Shown here: piece after piece, positions 1 through 5,930 of the stretch
Layout of the letters: each line of letters begins with the position of its first letter
Position numbering within the stretch: the stretch's first letter is position 1
Source of the DNA: an uncultured Lachnospiraceae bacterium
GTDB taxonomy: Bacteria > Bacillota > Clostridia > Lachnospirales > Lachnospiraceae
NCBI GenBank assembly: GCA_905236545.1
Contig: CAJOQO010000130.1
Coordinates: 1 to 8,643, forward strand
Direction: 5' to 3'
Length of the DNA stretch: 8,643 bases
Translations under genes and position numbers: made by a program
The notes under the pieces: generated by a model
What the model saw: only the letters and a program-made list of their open reading frames with translations
What the model was told of the DNA's origin: nothing
Database searches by the model: none

Positions 1-2866
1 GAGCGAGAGCGGTCCGGAGAGTGAGAGCGGATCGGAGAGTGAGAGCGGTCCGGAGAGTGAGAGCGGCCCGGAGAGCGAGAGCGGATCGGAGAGTGAGAGC
101 GGTCCGGAGAGCGAGAGCGGATCGGAGAGTGAGAGCGGATCGGAGAGTGAGAGCGGTTCGGAGAGCGAGAGCGGTCCGGAAAGTGAGATTCCTTCCCCGC
201 CGCAGACAGATCCACCGCAGACAGACCCGCCGCAGACAGATCCGCCACAGACAGATCCGCCGCAGCGGCCGGGAGCGCATTATCTTGTCCGGATCGAGCA
301 TGCGGCTGTGAGAGTTCCTGAAAAGGGAAGAGTTTATGACGGGACGGACCGGATCGATGTGACGTTCCGTTCACAGCTTGTGAGAAGTCCGGAAGAGAGT
401 CAGCAGTCTGTGAAAGAATGGGATGAGACCGTACCGGATTACCGGGTATCCTGCAGTGCCCGCCTGGACAGTCCGGATGCCGGAGAGCGAAAGGTTGTAT
501 GCAGCTTCCGGCTCGAGACGGACGATCCGGAACATATCCGGCTGGATGAGGCAACGACGCATCCGGAGCTTAAGGTTACGGTGAAGAAAGCGGTTCTGAG
601 CGTGCAGGTTACGGACGGGAAAAAGCAATATGCAGATCCTGCGGATATGGATCATATTCGAACAGAGATGACACCTGCTGTCAGAGTGAGCGGATTCGTC
701 CGCGATTCATCGGGCGCGGAGATCATACCAGAAGGATTTGAACCGCCGCAGGTGGAAGTGGACAGGAAGGTGCTGGGAAGATGGAGCCCGATCTATGACG
801 CGTCAAAGGAGGACAGCACGGGACGGCCTGCCGTTAAGGTGTATCAGAACGCATTGATCCTGAAATGCGACGCAAAAGGGAAGATAACGGGCAATCCGAC
901 CGCAAATTATGTCTTCTGCAATGACCCGGAGGATAAGCGTTATTCGGGAGGGTCAGTTACGATTGAAAGAGCGCCGGTGAAAAGAGGAACCGACTATGAA
1001 CTGAAGGGAGAAAAAGGCGCATATATCATTGACGGAAGCGGCAGCCTTATCATTCGTTCCCGGACGGCAGTGATCGCGGAGCCTCTGAACAACAGAAGCT
1101 ATAACAATGGAGTACGGTATACCGGCGTGAACGCGGACGGAGAGATCCGATTCCGACTGGAGCTGCGCAACCCTGATGGGACGCTTGCAGCGGATTCGCA
1201 GGAGGAGACGGTCAGATACCGTGTGGATGACAGAGTACCGGTTCCCGTCGTCAGGGCAGGCGGTGCGGCCGCATCGGGAGGCGCCCTGTTCTCATCCTCT
1301 TCCGCCTTCTTTTCCATCACCTGCCCGGAGGATGAGGGGAGCGGACTGGAATCCGTCCGGTACCGGATCCTGTCCGCCCCATCCGGCGGGGGTACCGGTT
1401 CCGGAACCACAAAGGGATTCCGGGATCTGTCCGAAACCGGATCCTGGAAGGAAACGCCGCCAAAGAGCCGGATCACTCTGAGTGGAGAGGGGATCTATGC
1501 GGTTGAGGTCGAAGCCAGGGACGCGGTCGGGAATATCAGCCAGGCTCGAAGCGATACGGTGATCATCGATTCCACGAAGCCTCAGATCCGGATCGAAGGG
1601 GTAGAGGATGGCAGTGCGAATTCTTCTGACTTCCGTGTCAGGGCGCAATGTCAGGATCCATACTATCTGCCGGGATCCCTGAATGCTGAGATCCAGGCAG
1701 ACTTTGGGGGAGTAAAGCCTGCATCGGGACTTCGGGAGGATGACAAAGGAGCAGTACTGACATTCGACAGCTTCCCCCGGCGGAAAGGGGCAGACGCGAT
1801 ATACCATCTGAGCGTAACCGCAAAGGACAGGGCAGGAAATGTTTCGAAAAAACGGATCTCATTTTCCGTGAACAGATATGGATCGAGCTACAGCCTGTCT
1901 GATGAAACCGCGCGGGAGCTGAAGCAGTATTATCACAGGAAGCCTTTTGCGGTAACGTTCATTGAGACGAATCTGGATCAGGTCGGAAGCGCGAGAGTAT
2001 TGCTCCGGTCGGGAGACAGCCTTACGGAGCTCGGGGCAGGATCGGGGCTGGAGGTAAGCGAAAGCAGGACATCCAATGGGGCCTCCAGGTATTCCTATAC
2101 AGTGCCTGCGTCCTGCTTTTCCAAAGACGGAATCTATGAAGTGATGCTGCTCACTTCAGACCGGGCGGGCAATTCCTCCGACAGCGCGGCACAAAGACTC
2201 CCTGTCCGGTTTGCGATCGATGCCGCAGCGCCGGAGTGTCTGGTCTCCGGGATCCGACCGGAAGGGAAGTATCAGGGCGAACAGATCACTGCGGTGATAG
2301 AAGTCCGTGATAATATCGCGCTGGACAGGGCACAGATCTATGTGGATTCGAGCAAAACAGACGAGTGGGACGAGGAAAGGCTTCAGAAGACAGGCGGCGT
2401 GATAAAGCTGACGCTTCATGAGAAAGAGGCATGGCAGACCGTACAGGTACATGTGATTGACCAGGCCGGAAACCAGTTCTGGACAAAGGAGATGCCGGTT
2501 TATGTTTCTTCGAAGGATCCGGAGAAGGCGGAGAAGTATCAGAGCACCAGGCTGAGCGCGCAGCAGATCGAACTGCTGAAAGGGCATCTGGGTGTATTCC
2601 GCGATCGAATGAAAAATGTCAGATTGTTCCCGGGGAAAACCGTAACGGTCCGGAAGGGCGGTGTGACCAATCTGAAGCAGGTATCGGAAAAGAAGAATGC
2701 GCACAGAGCGGCGTCAGAGCATGGAACAGGAAGGAAGACAGATCTTATCACAGTAAAGAAAGATCCCGGAAAGAATGGGATTCCTCCTGTCTGCATAGCG
2801 GCCGGTGTTGCGGCCGGACTGTCGGCTGCGGGATTCTTCCTGTACCGAAAGCGGTTTGCCGGTTAA
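1..2866 (+). CDS. Large Ig-like, membrane-anchored surface protein (5' end outside window)
   Basis: The frame is open from the first full codon (position 2) to TAA 2864-2866, giving 954 visible residues; the true start and any signal peptide lie upstream. The GTG at 308 is internal. Order seen: ten SESG(P/S)E hexapeptides (residues 1-60), four PPQTD pentapeptides (66-85), a YDG-like module (VYDGTD near 111-116), an MBG-like module beginning near KKAVLSV (195) and ending near 338, then a run of Ig-like units. Each Ig-like unit is marked by a D-x-x-G-N turn (D507, D609, D720, D820). A linker precedes a hydrophobic helix at about 927-948 and the tail YRKRFAG. Family knowledge says such stacks are extracellular stalks or adhesins; the ligand is unknown. 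The flexible Ser/Glu and Pro linkers sit N-terminal to the Ig stack, so they probably separate it from an unseen distal domain. No LPXTG motif is present. The next gene is a CPBP protease. No enzymatic domain is visible. Confidence 0.88.
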   Translation, partial: SESGPESESGSESESGPESESGPESESGSESESGPESESGSESESGSESESGSESESGPESEIPSPPQTDPPQTDPPQTDPPQTDPPQRPGAHYLVRIEHAAVRVPEKGRVYDGTDRIDVTFRSQLVRSPEESQQSVKEWDETVPDYRVSCSARLDSPDAGERKVVCSFRLETDDPEHIRLDEATTHPELKVTVKKAVLSVQVTDGKKQYADPADMDHIRTEMTPAVRVSGFVRDSSGAEIIPEGFEPPQVEVDRKVLGRWSPIYDASKEDSTGRPAVKVYQNALILKCDAKGKITGNPTANYVFCNDPEDKRYSGGSVTIERAPVKRGTDYELKGEKGAYIIDGSGSLIIRSRTAVIAEPLNNRSYNNGVRYTGVNADGEIRFRLELRNPDGTLAADSQEETVRYRVDDRVPVPVVRAGGAAASGGALFSSSSAFFSITCPEDEGSGLESVRYRILSAPSGGGTGSGTTKGFRDLSETGSWKETPPKSRITLSGEGIYAVEVEARDAVGNISQARSDTVIIDSTKPQIRIEGVEDGSANSSDFRVRAQCQDPYYLPGSLNAEIQADFGGVKPASGLREDDKGAVLTFDSFPRRKGADAIYHLSVTAKDRAGNVSKKRISFSVNRYGSSYSLSDETARELKQYYHRKPFAVTFIETNLDQVGSARVLLRSGDSLTELGAGSGLEVSESRTSNGASRYSYTVPASCFSKDGIYEVMLLTSDRAGNSSDSAAQRLPVRFAIDAAAPECLVSGIRPEGKYQGEQITAVIEVRDNIALDRAQIYVDSSKTDEWDEERLQKTGGVIKLTLHEKEAWQTVQVHVIDQAGNQFWTKEMPVYVSSKDPEKAEKYQSTRLSAQQIELLKGHLGVFRDRMKNVRLFPGKTVTVRKGGVTNLKQVSEKKNAHRAASEHGTGRKTDLITVKKDPGKNGIPPVCIAAGVAAGLSAAGFFLYRKRFAG
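2..181 (+). repeat. Ten tandem 18-bp units encoding SESG(P/S)E
   Basis: Ten consecutive 18-bp units read in the surface-protein frame as SESGPE or SESGSE, in the order P S P P S P S S S P. The array probably continues upstream of the window. Differences between units are mostly AGT/AGC and GGT/GGA/GGC synonymous changes plus the CCG/TCG (Pro/Ser) swap. The product is a highly acidic, probably disordered linker comparable in role to Ser-Asp repeats of staphylococcal surface proteins. Because 18 is a multiple of three, gain or loss of units keeps the frame. Confidence 0.93.
197..265 (+). repeat. 15-bp repeats encoding PPQTD
   Basis: Four full CCG-CCG-CAG-ACA-GAT type units (197-256), followed by a partial PPQ (257-265), encode a proline-rich linker between the acidic hexapeptide array and the first globular module. 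Variation is limited to synonymous third positions. Pro-rich stretches of this sort are common as extended spacers in Gram-positive surface proteins. Confidence 0.9.
2780..2866 (+). other. C-terminal Cys + membrane helix + basic tail of the surface protein
   Basis: The last 28 residues consist of IPPVC, about 18 small or hydrophobic residues rich in Ala and Gly, then YRKRFAG. This is a short motif with a Cys at the helix entry, a helix and a basic cluster. That plan matches C-terminal membrane anchors and CTERM-type sorting signals. There is no LPXTG, NPQTN or PEP motif. The Cys could be a processing or lipidation site, but this is inference. Confidence 0.55.
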
Positions 2867-2915
2867 GTGTTATAAGGTTACAGGTCACACCCTTGCACTC
2901 AAAAAAGCATCCGGC

Positions 2916-2944
2916 TCGACATTCGTACGGGATCAGGATACAAT
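2916..2944 (+). promoter_or_regulatory. Possible sigma-A promoter for the CPBP protease gene
   Basis: TCGACA (2916-2921) and TACAAT (2939-2944) each match the consensus at five of six positions and are separated by 17 bases. The predicted start point, near 2951, falls only a few bases before the ATG at 2954, so a transcript from it would be nearly leaderless. This agrees with the absence of a well-placed Shine-Dalgarno sequence there. It could be a chance match. Confidence 0.35.
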
Positions 2945-2953
2945 GGTTCCGGT

Positions 2954-3433
2954 ATGAGCGACAGAAAAGACAGCAAACCGGGAAGAAGAAACGGCAAGGC
3001 ACCGCGCAGGGCGGTGTCCCTGGTGTATTCTGTTCTGATCGGTATGGCGATGTCCCTTGCCTGGGGACTTTTGTCAGATGCGTTAAGGCTGGAGAGCCTG
3101 TTTCCGGCTGAATCGGTGCGTCAGATGTTTGCCCGGTCCATGGCGGTTCAGATCGCGCTTTACGGGTTCCTTGCTCCTGCGGCGGAGGAAATCGTATTCA
3201 GAAAGCTTTTGTTTGATCTCGCTGTCAGATATCTGCCGGAATGGGCAGCTGCTGTGGCTGTGTCGGCATTGTTCGCGATCTGGCATGGCAATGTCCTGCA
3301 GATGCTGTATGCGTTTCCGGCCGGACTGATCCTGCAGGCCGTGCGCTCGGAAGGAGGCAGGATGGAGGATCCGATTGCGTGTCATATCAGCGCGAACCTT
3401 ACGGCGATTGCCGTAACCTGGCTTCAGCGGTAG
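2954..3433 (+). CDS. CPBP-family intramembrane protease (CAAX protease / ABI type)
   Basis: A 159-residue membrane protein with all three signature motifs of the CPBP (Rce1/ABI) family: E78-E79-x-x-x-R83 (motif 1), F107-x-x-x-H111 (motif 2) and H144-x-x-x-N148 (motif 3). These contribute the catalytic glutamate and histidine face inside the membrane in characterised members. A basic N-terminus (residues 1-19, rich in Arg and Lys) precedes the first hydrophobic segment (about 21-40), as expected for positive-inside topology. The protein is short for the family, often 200-300 residues, mainly by having fewer N-terminal helices. ATG 2954 is the only ordinary start in this frame after the stop at 2873-2875, and it lacks a clear ribosome site. 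CPBP proteins process prenylated or secreted peptides, act in bacteriocin self-immunity, or cut C-terminal sorting signals. Placement 87 bases after a membrane-anchored surface protein suggests, but does not show, that the latter is its substrate. Confidence 0.87.
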   Translation: MSDRKDSKPGRRNGKAPRRAVSLVYSVLIGMAMSLAWGLLSDALRLESLFPAESVRQMFARSMAVQIALYGFLAPAAEEIVFRKLLFDLAVRYLPEWAAAVAVSALFAIWHGNVLQMLYAFPAGLILQAVRSEGGRMEDPIACHISANLTAIAVTWLQR

Positions 3434-3437
3434 GATT

Positions 3438-3479
3438 GTGCATCAGGGATAACCCGGTGCATCTGGGGAAGACTTTTTT
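3438..3479 (+). terminator. Possible terminator: hairpin followed by a delayed T-tract
   Basis: Bases 3438-3448 pair with 3453-3462 around an ATAA loop, giving about ten pairs (two G-U) with one bulged A at 3445. It begins four bases after the stop of the CPBP gene. A run of six T lies at 3474-3479, about 11 bases past the hairpin. That is farther than in a classic intrinsic terminator, and it could instead pair with GGGAA just upstream. Its position between a stop codon and a promoter supports termination. Confidence 0.35.
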
Positions 3480-3490
3480 CCCTGCGTTTA

Positions 3491-3520
3491 TTGACGTGAT
3501 CGATGTTCATCCGTTATGAT
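3491..3520 (+). promoter_or_regulatory. Sigma-A promoter of glyA
   Basis: TTGACG (3491-3496) and TATGAT (3515-3520) each match the housekeeping -35/-10 consensus at five of six positions, with an 18-base spacer. The predicted start point is near 3527, giving a leader of about 158 nt before glyA. It is the best promoter match I found in the window. Confidence 0.65.
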
Positions 3521-3526
3521 TTGCCT

Positions 3527-3684
3527 CAGCCGGACTTGTCAGGACACACGATGCGAATCGTGTTCCTGCGGCGAAGCTGTTCAGAAATAACAACAGACTC
3601 ATTTGTGACAGATCCTGCGGATCTCCCTCGGCCGCAAGGCCGTGGAAGATGCGCGGAGAAGCTTTGAAAGGAGAACATACCGTT
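3527..3684 (+). promoter_or_regulatory. Structured 5' leader of glyA, riboswitch-like
   Basis: By hand-folding: P2, bases 3540-3552 with 3557-3568, has a GCGA tetraloop, 12 pairs and one bulged C at 3545. P3 pairs 3577-3581 with 3592-3596. P4 is AGATCC 3610-3615 with GGATCT 3619-3624. P5 pairs 3626-3633 with 3638-3645, with a GCAA tetraloop and one mismatch. A closing helix P1, 3532-3540 with 3607-3615 (eight of nine positions paired), would enclose P2 and P3 as a three-way junction and excludes P4. TCTCC at 3622-3626 could then pair with the GGAGA of the glyA ribosome site (3670-3674). No T-tract lies in the leader, so any control would be translational. I see no hallmarks of THF, ZTP, glycine, SAM or T-box leaders. 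No energies were calculated. Confidence 0.45.
3667..3675 (+). promoter_or_regulatory. Ribosome binding site deciding the glyA start
   Basis: AAAGGAGAA is a near-perfect Shine-Dalgarno sequence 9-11 bases before ATG 3685. It lies inside the extension that would result from starting at ATG 3649, so it argues for 3685. A second GGAGAA copy at 3655-3660 is not followed by a sensible start. Confidence 0.8.
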
Positions 3685-4923
3685 ATGTACTCAATTGAAG
3701 ACGTACGCAGGGAAGATCCGGAGATCGCATCGGCGATTGAAGCGGAGGTGAGCAGGCAAAACAGCCATATTGAGCTGATCGCTTCTGAAAACTGGGTATC
3801 GCATGCCGTGATGGCAGCGATGGGGAGCCCGCTGACGAACAAGTATGCGGAGGGCCTTCCCGGTCATCGTTATTATGGCGGCTGCGGTGTCGTGGATGAA
3901 GTCGAAAATATAGCGCGAGAGCGTGCAAAGCGTTTGTTCGGCTGCTCCTGGGCGAATGTTCAGCCGCATTCCGGCGCCCAGGCGAATATGGCAGTCGAGA
4001 TGGCCTTGCTTCAGCCGGGCGATACCTTTATGGGGATGAATCTGTCGGAGGGCGGCCACCTGTCTCATGGAAGCCCTGTGAATTTCTCCGGTATCTACTT
4101 TCATTATGTTCCCTATGGAGTGACAGAGGACGGCCTCATCGATTATGATGAGGTTGAGCGGATCGCGAAGGAATGCAGGCCGAAGATGATTATCTGCGGG
4201 GCAAGCGCCTATGCGAGGACGATAGACTTTAAGAGATTCCGCGAAATTGCGGATGAGGTTGGTGCTTACCTGATGGCTGATATCGCGCATATTGCAGGCC
4301 TGGTGGCGACCGGCGTCCATCCGAGCCCGTTCCCCTACGCACATGTGGTGACGACTACGACCCATAAGACCCTGCGCGGTCCACGCGGCGGGCTGATCCT
4401 TTCCACGGAGGAGTTCGGGAAAGAGCATAAGCTCAACAAGGCTGTCTTTCCGGGCATCCAGGGAGGACCGCTGGAGCATGTCATAGCTGCGAAGGCCGTT
4501 TGCTTCCTTGAGGCACTTCAGCCTTCGTTCAGGGAGTACTGTGAGCAGATCGTCAGGAACGCGAAGGCCCTCAGTGAAGGACTGATGAAGAGGGGGATCG
4601 ATATCGTGTCCGGCGGAACCGACAACCACCTGATGCTTGTTGATCTGCGCTCTGCGGGAAAGACCGGAGTTGAGGTTGAGACAGACCTTGACGCAATCGG
4701 TATCACCGCAAACAAGAATACTGTTCCACGCGATCCTCAGTCCCCATTCGTCACAAGCGGCATGCGGCTCGGAACCCCGGCGGCGACGACCCGCGGCCTG
4801 AAGGAAGAAGATTTTGACAGGATCGCGGAAGTGATCGCAATTGTGATCAGGGAAGGAATGGCGAAAGCGGATTACTGCCGCGGCATCATAGAAGATATTA
4901 CACACCGGTACCCGCTTTCCTGA
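3685..4923 (+). CDS. glyA: Serine hydroxymethyltransferase
   Basis: A cytosolic PLP enzyme that interconverts serine plus tetrahydrofolate with glycine plus 5,10-methylene-tetrahydrofolate, the main entry of one-carbon units for purine, thymidylate and methionine synthesis. It has 412 residues, the normal bacterial length. Visible active-site features: the NKYAEG loop with E56, Y64 in RYYGGC, the D199-x-x-H202 pair, the PLP-binding lysine K228 in TTTTHK, and R361 in SGMRLG, which binds the substrate carboxylate. In the GGCxxVD motif the residue after Cys67 is Gly where Glu is common; this is outside the catalytic set and probably neutral. The start at 3685 gives the usual [10 protein letters not shown]-terminus. 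An in-frame ATG at 3649 would add 12 residues that read through the ribosome site. The gene has its own promoter and structured leader. The transporter gene follows 23 bases after its stop, so co-transcription is likely. Confidence 0.97.
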   Translation: MYSIEDVRREDPEIASAIEAEVSRQNSHIELIASENWVSHAVMAAMGSPLTNKYAEGLPGHRYYGGCGVVDEVENIARERAKRLFGCSWANVQPHSGAQANMAVEMALLQPGDTFMGMNLSEGGHLSHGSPVNFSGIYFHYVPYGVTEDGLIDYDEVERIAKECRPKMIICGASAYARTIDFKRFREIADEVGAYLMADIAHIAGLVATGVHPSPFPYAHVVTTTTHKTLRGPRGGLILSTEEFGKEHKLNKAVFPGIQGGPLEHVIAAKAVCFLEALQPSFREYCEQIVRNAKALSEGLMKRGIDIVSGGTDNHLMLVDLRSAGKTGVEVETDLDAIGITANKNTVPRDPQSPFVTSGMRLGTPAATTRGLKEEDFDRIAEVIAIVIREGMAKADYCRGIIEDITHRYPLS

Positions 4924-4946
4924 AGCAGGGGGAACTGGCGGATATT

Positions 4947-5807
4947 ATGCAGATTTGGGATGCAATAGCGGACGGAGTCATGGATACTGTCAAGTTGATT
5001 CCGTTCCTGTTCCTCACCTATCTGGTGATGGAATATATAGAACATCATACGAGTGATAAAACCCGGGCGGCGATCCGGAGGGCCGATCGATTCGGCCCTC
5101 TGGCTGGCGGCCTTCTTGGCGCATTTCCGCAATGCGGTTTCTCGGCCGCGGCGGCCAGTCTGTACGCGGGGCGCGTCATCACCGGAGGGACGCTGATCGC
5201 GGTCTTTCTGTCGACCTCGGATGAGATGATTCCGATCTTTCTTTCCAGAAGGGTGGATCCCGGTCTGATCTTCAGGATACTGGGGATCAAGGTTCTATAC
5301 GGAATCCTTGCAGGCTTTGTGGTGGATTTTCTGTTCCGGAGCCTGAATATCAGGAAGATCGGCGCGGGGATCCACGGGATCTGCGAGGCAGAGCACTGTG
5401 ACTGCGAGAAGGGAATCTTTTCTTCCTCCCTGAAGCATACGTTCAGTATTGCTTTGTATATTTTCCTGATTTCCGTGGCGCTGAACCTGTTTATCGAAGC
5501 GGTGGGAACCCGGAATCTGGAGCATCTGATCTTTCATCAGCCGGTAATCGGAGAACTGCTTGCCGGGCTGATCGGGCTGATCCCGAACTGTGCCGCGTCA
5601 GTAGCGCTTACCACTATGTACCTGGACGGCGCCATGAGTGCCGGCGGTATGATGGCCGGACTGATGGTCGGGGCGGGGGTCGGGCTCCTTGTCCTGTTTC
5701 GAGCGAACCGCAGCAGGAGGCAGAATGTGAAGATCCTGCTGCTCCTGTATGCGGCAGGCGTAATCGGCGGATGGCTTACATCCCTGCTGAAGCTCCTGCC
5801 GGACTGA
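4947..5807 (+). CDS. ArsP_2/DUF2899-family putative metal exporter (arsenic efflux / manganese transporter type)
   Basis: A 286-residue polytopic membrane protein with about eight hydrophobic segments by eye (near 14-31, 50-66, 68-90, 106-130, 164-184, 202-226, 230-251 and 262-284). It is an internal duplication: FPQCGF (60-65) with downstream GG.LIAVFLST matches LIPNCA (211-216) with downstream AGGMMAGLMVG, each followed by a helix. This P-x-C repeat is what I recall for the family described as putative heavy-metal exporters and also labelled arsenic efflux protein or putative manganese transporter. The substrate is therefore uncertain. Between the halves is a cytosolic or loop segment with H143, C146, H150, C151 and C153, a plausible metal-binding cluster. 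AGGGGG (4927-4932) lies 14 bases before ATG 4947. Only 23 bases separate it from glyA, implying one transcript, although the metabolic link is not obvious. Confidence 0.75.
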   Translation: MQIWDAIADGVMDTVKLIPFLFLTYLVMEYIEHHTSDKTRAAIRRADRFGPLAGGLLGAFPQCGFSAAAASLYAGRVITGGTLIAVFLSTSDEMIPIFLSRRVDPGLIFRILGIKVLYGILAGFVVDFLFRSLNIRKIGAGIHGICEAEHCDCEKGIFSSSLKHTFSIALYIFLISVALNLFIEAVGTRNLEHLIFHQPVIGELLAGLIGLIPNCAASVALTTMYLDGAMSAGGMMAGLMVGAGVGLLVLFRANRSRRQNVKILLLLYAAGVIGGWLTSLLKLLPD

Positions 5808-5930
5808 ATGGAAACAATCAACGTAACGATTGAGGCCCCATTGCTCAGAACACTTCGTGTTCTTCGCCGGGGGGTGCTGAAGAATTACCAGTCAACAGAT
5901 ACTGAAAATGGAATAAGGAAAACGACATGA
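5808..5930 (+). CDS. Doubtful 40-codon ORF bridging transporter and hslO
   Basis: ATG 5808 directly follows the transporter stop (TGAATG). The frame runs 40 codons to TGA 5928-5930, which overlaps the hslO start as ATGA. The product would have a basic, amphipathic middle (PLLRTLRVLRRGVLK) and a polar tail. There is no Shine-Dalgarno sequence, so translation would need reinitiation after the transporter. The frame crosses a strong hairpin (5847-5863). I recognise no family. It may simply be a gap that happens to be open. Confidence 0.17.
   Translation: METINVTIEAPLLRTLRVLRRGVLKNYQSTDTENGIRKTT
5847..5863. other. Perfect 7-bp hairpin in the transporter-hslO gap
   Basis: AGAACAC and GTGTTCT pair perfectly around a TTC loop. 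An outer CCCC (5836-5839) could pair with GGGG in 5869-5874 across unpaired flanks. No T-tract follows, so it is not an intrinsic terminator on the + strand. It might stabilise or segment a glyA-to-nadE mRNA, or be the remnant of a regulatory site. The rest of the 119-base gap shows no convincing promoter. Confidence 0.5.

Noticed and set aside
308..310. GTG as the start of the surface protein
   Set aside because: The same frame continues upstream to the window edge through meaningful repeats, and no ribosome site precedes the GTG.
21..311. Arg-rich repetitive open frame on the + strand
   Set aside because: It is the shifted-frame reading of the SESG(P/S)E and PPQTD repeats; the true frame is open from position 2 through 2866.
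2760..2866. LPXTG-type sortase signal at the end of the surface protein
   Set aside because: The helix and basic tail are present, but no LPXTG, NPQTN or similar motif precedes them.
3551..3667. 38-codon leader ORF upstream of glyA, with AGGA 6 bases before its ATG
   Set aside because: The AGGA and ATG lie inside the P2 stem, the peptide shows no run of regulatory codons such as Gly or Ser, and the length is within chance. RNA structure explains the stretch better.
3649..3684. ATG 3649 as the glyA start
   Set aside because: It would translate through the AAAGGAGAA ribosome site and add 12 residues absent from the usual GlyA N-terminus.
3434..3684. Known riboswitch (THF, ZTP, glycine, SAM) or T-box before glyA
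   Set aside because: The conserved cores of these classes, for example the T-box GGTACCGCG element or the ZTP CCGCCTGGGC segment, are not found. A covariance-model search would be decisive.
3691..4905. 404-codon open frame on the - strand opposite glyA
   Set aside because: Same codon-register effect. It ends at the complement of the TCA codon at 3691-3693, and glyA is unmistakable on the other strand.
5831..5880. Intrinsic terminator between the transporter gene and hslO
   Set aside because: The hairpin is good, but no T-tract follows on the + strand and there is no gene on the - strand for it to serve.
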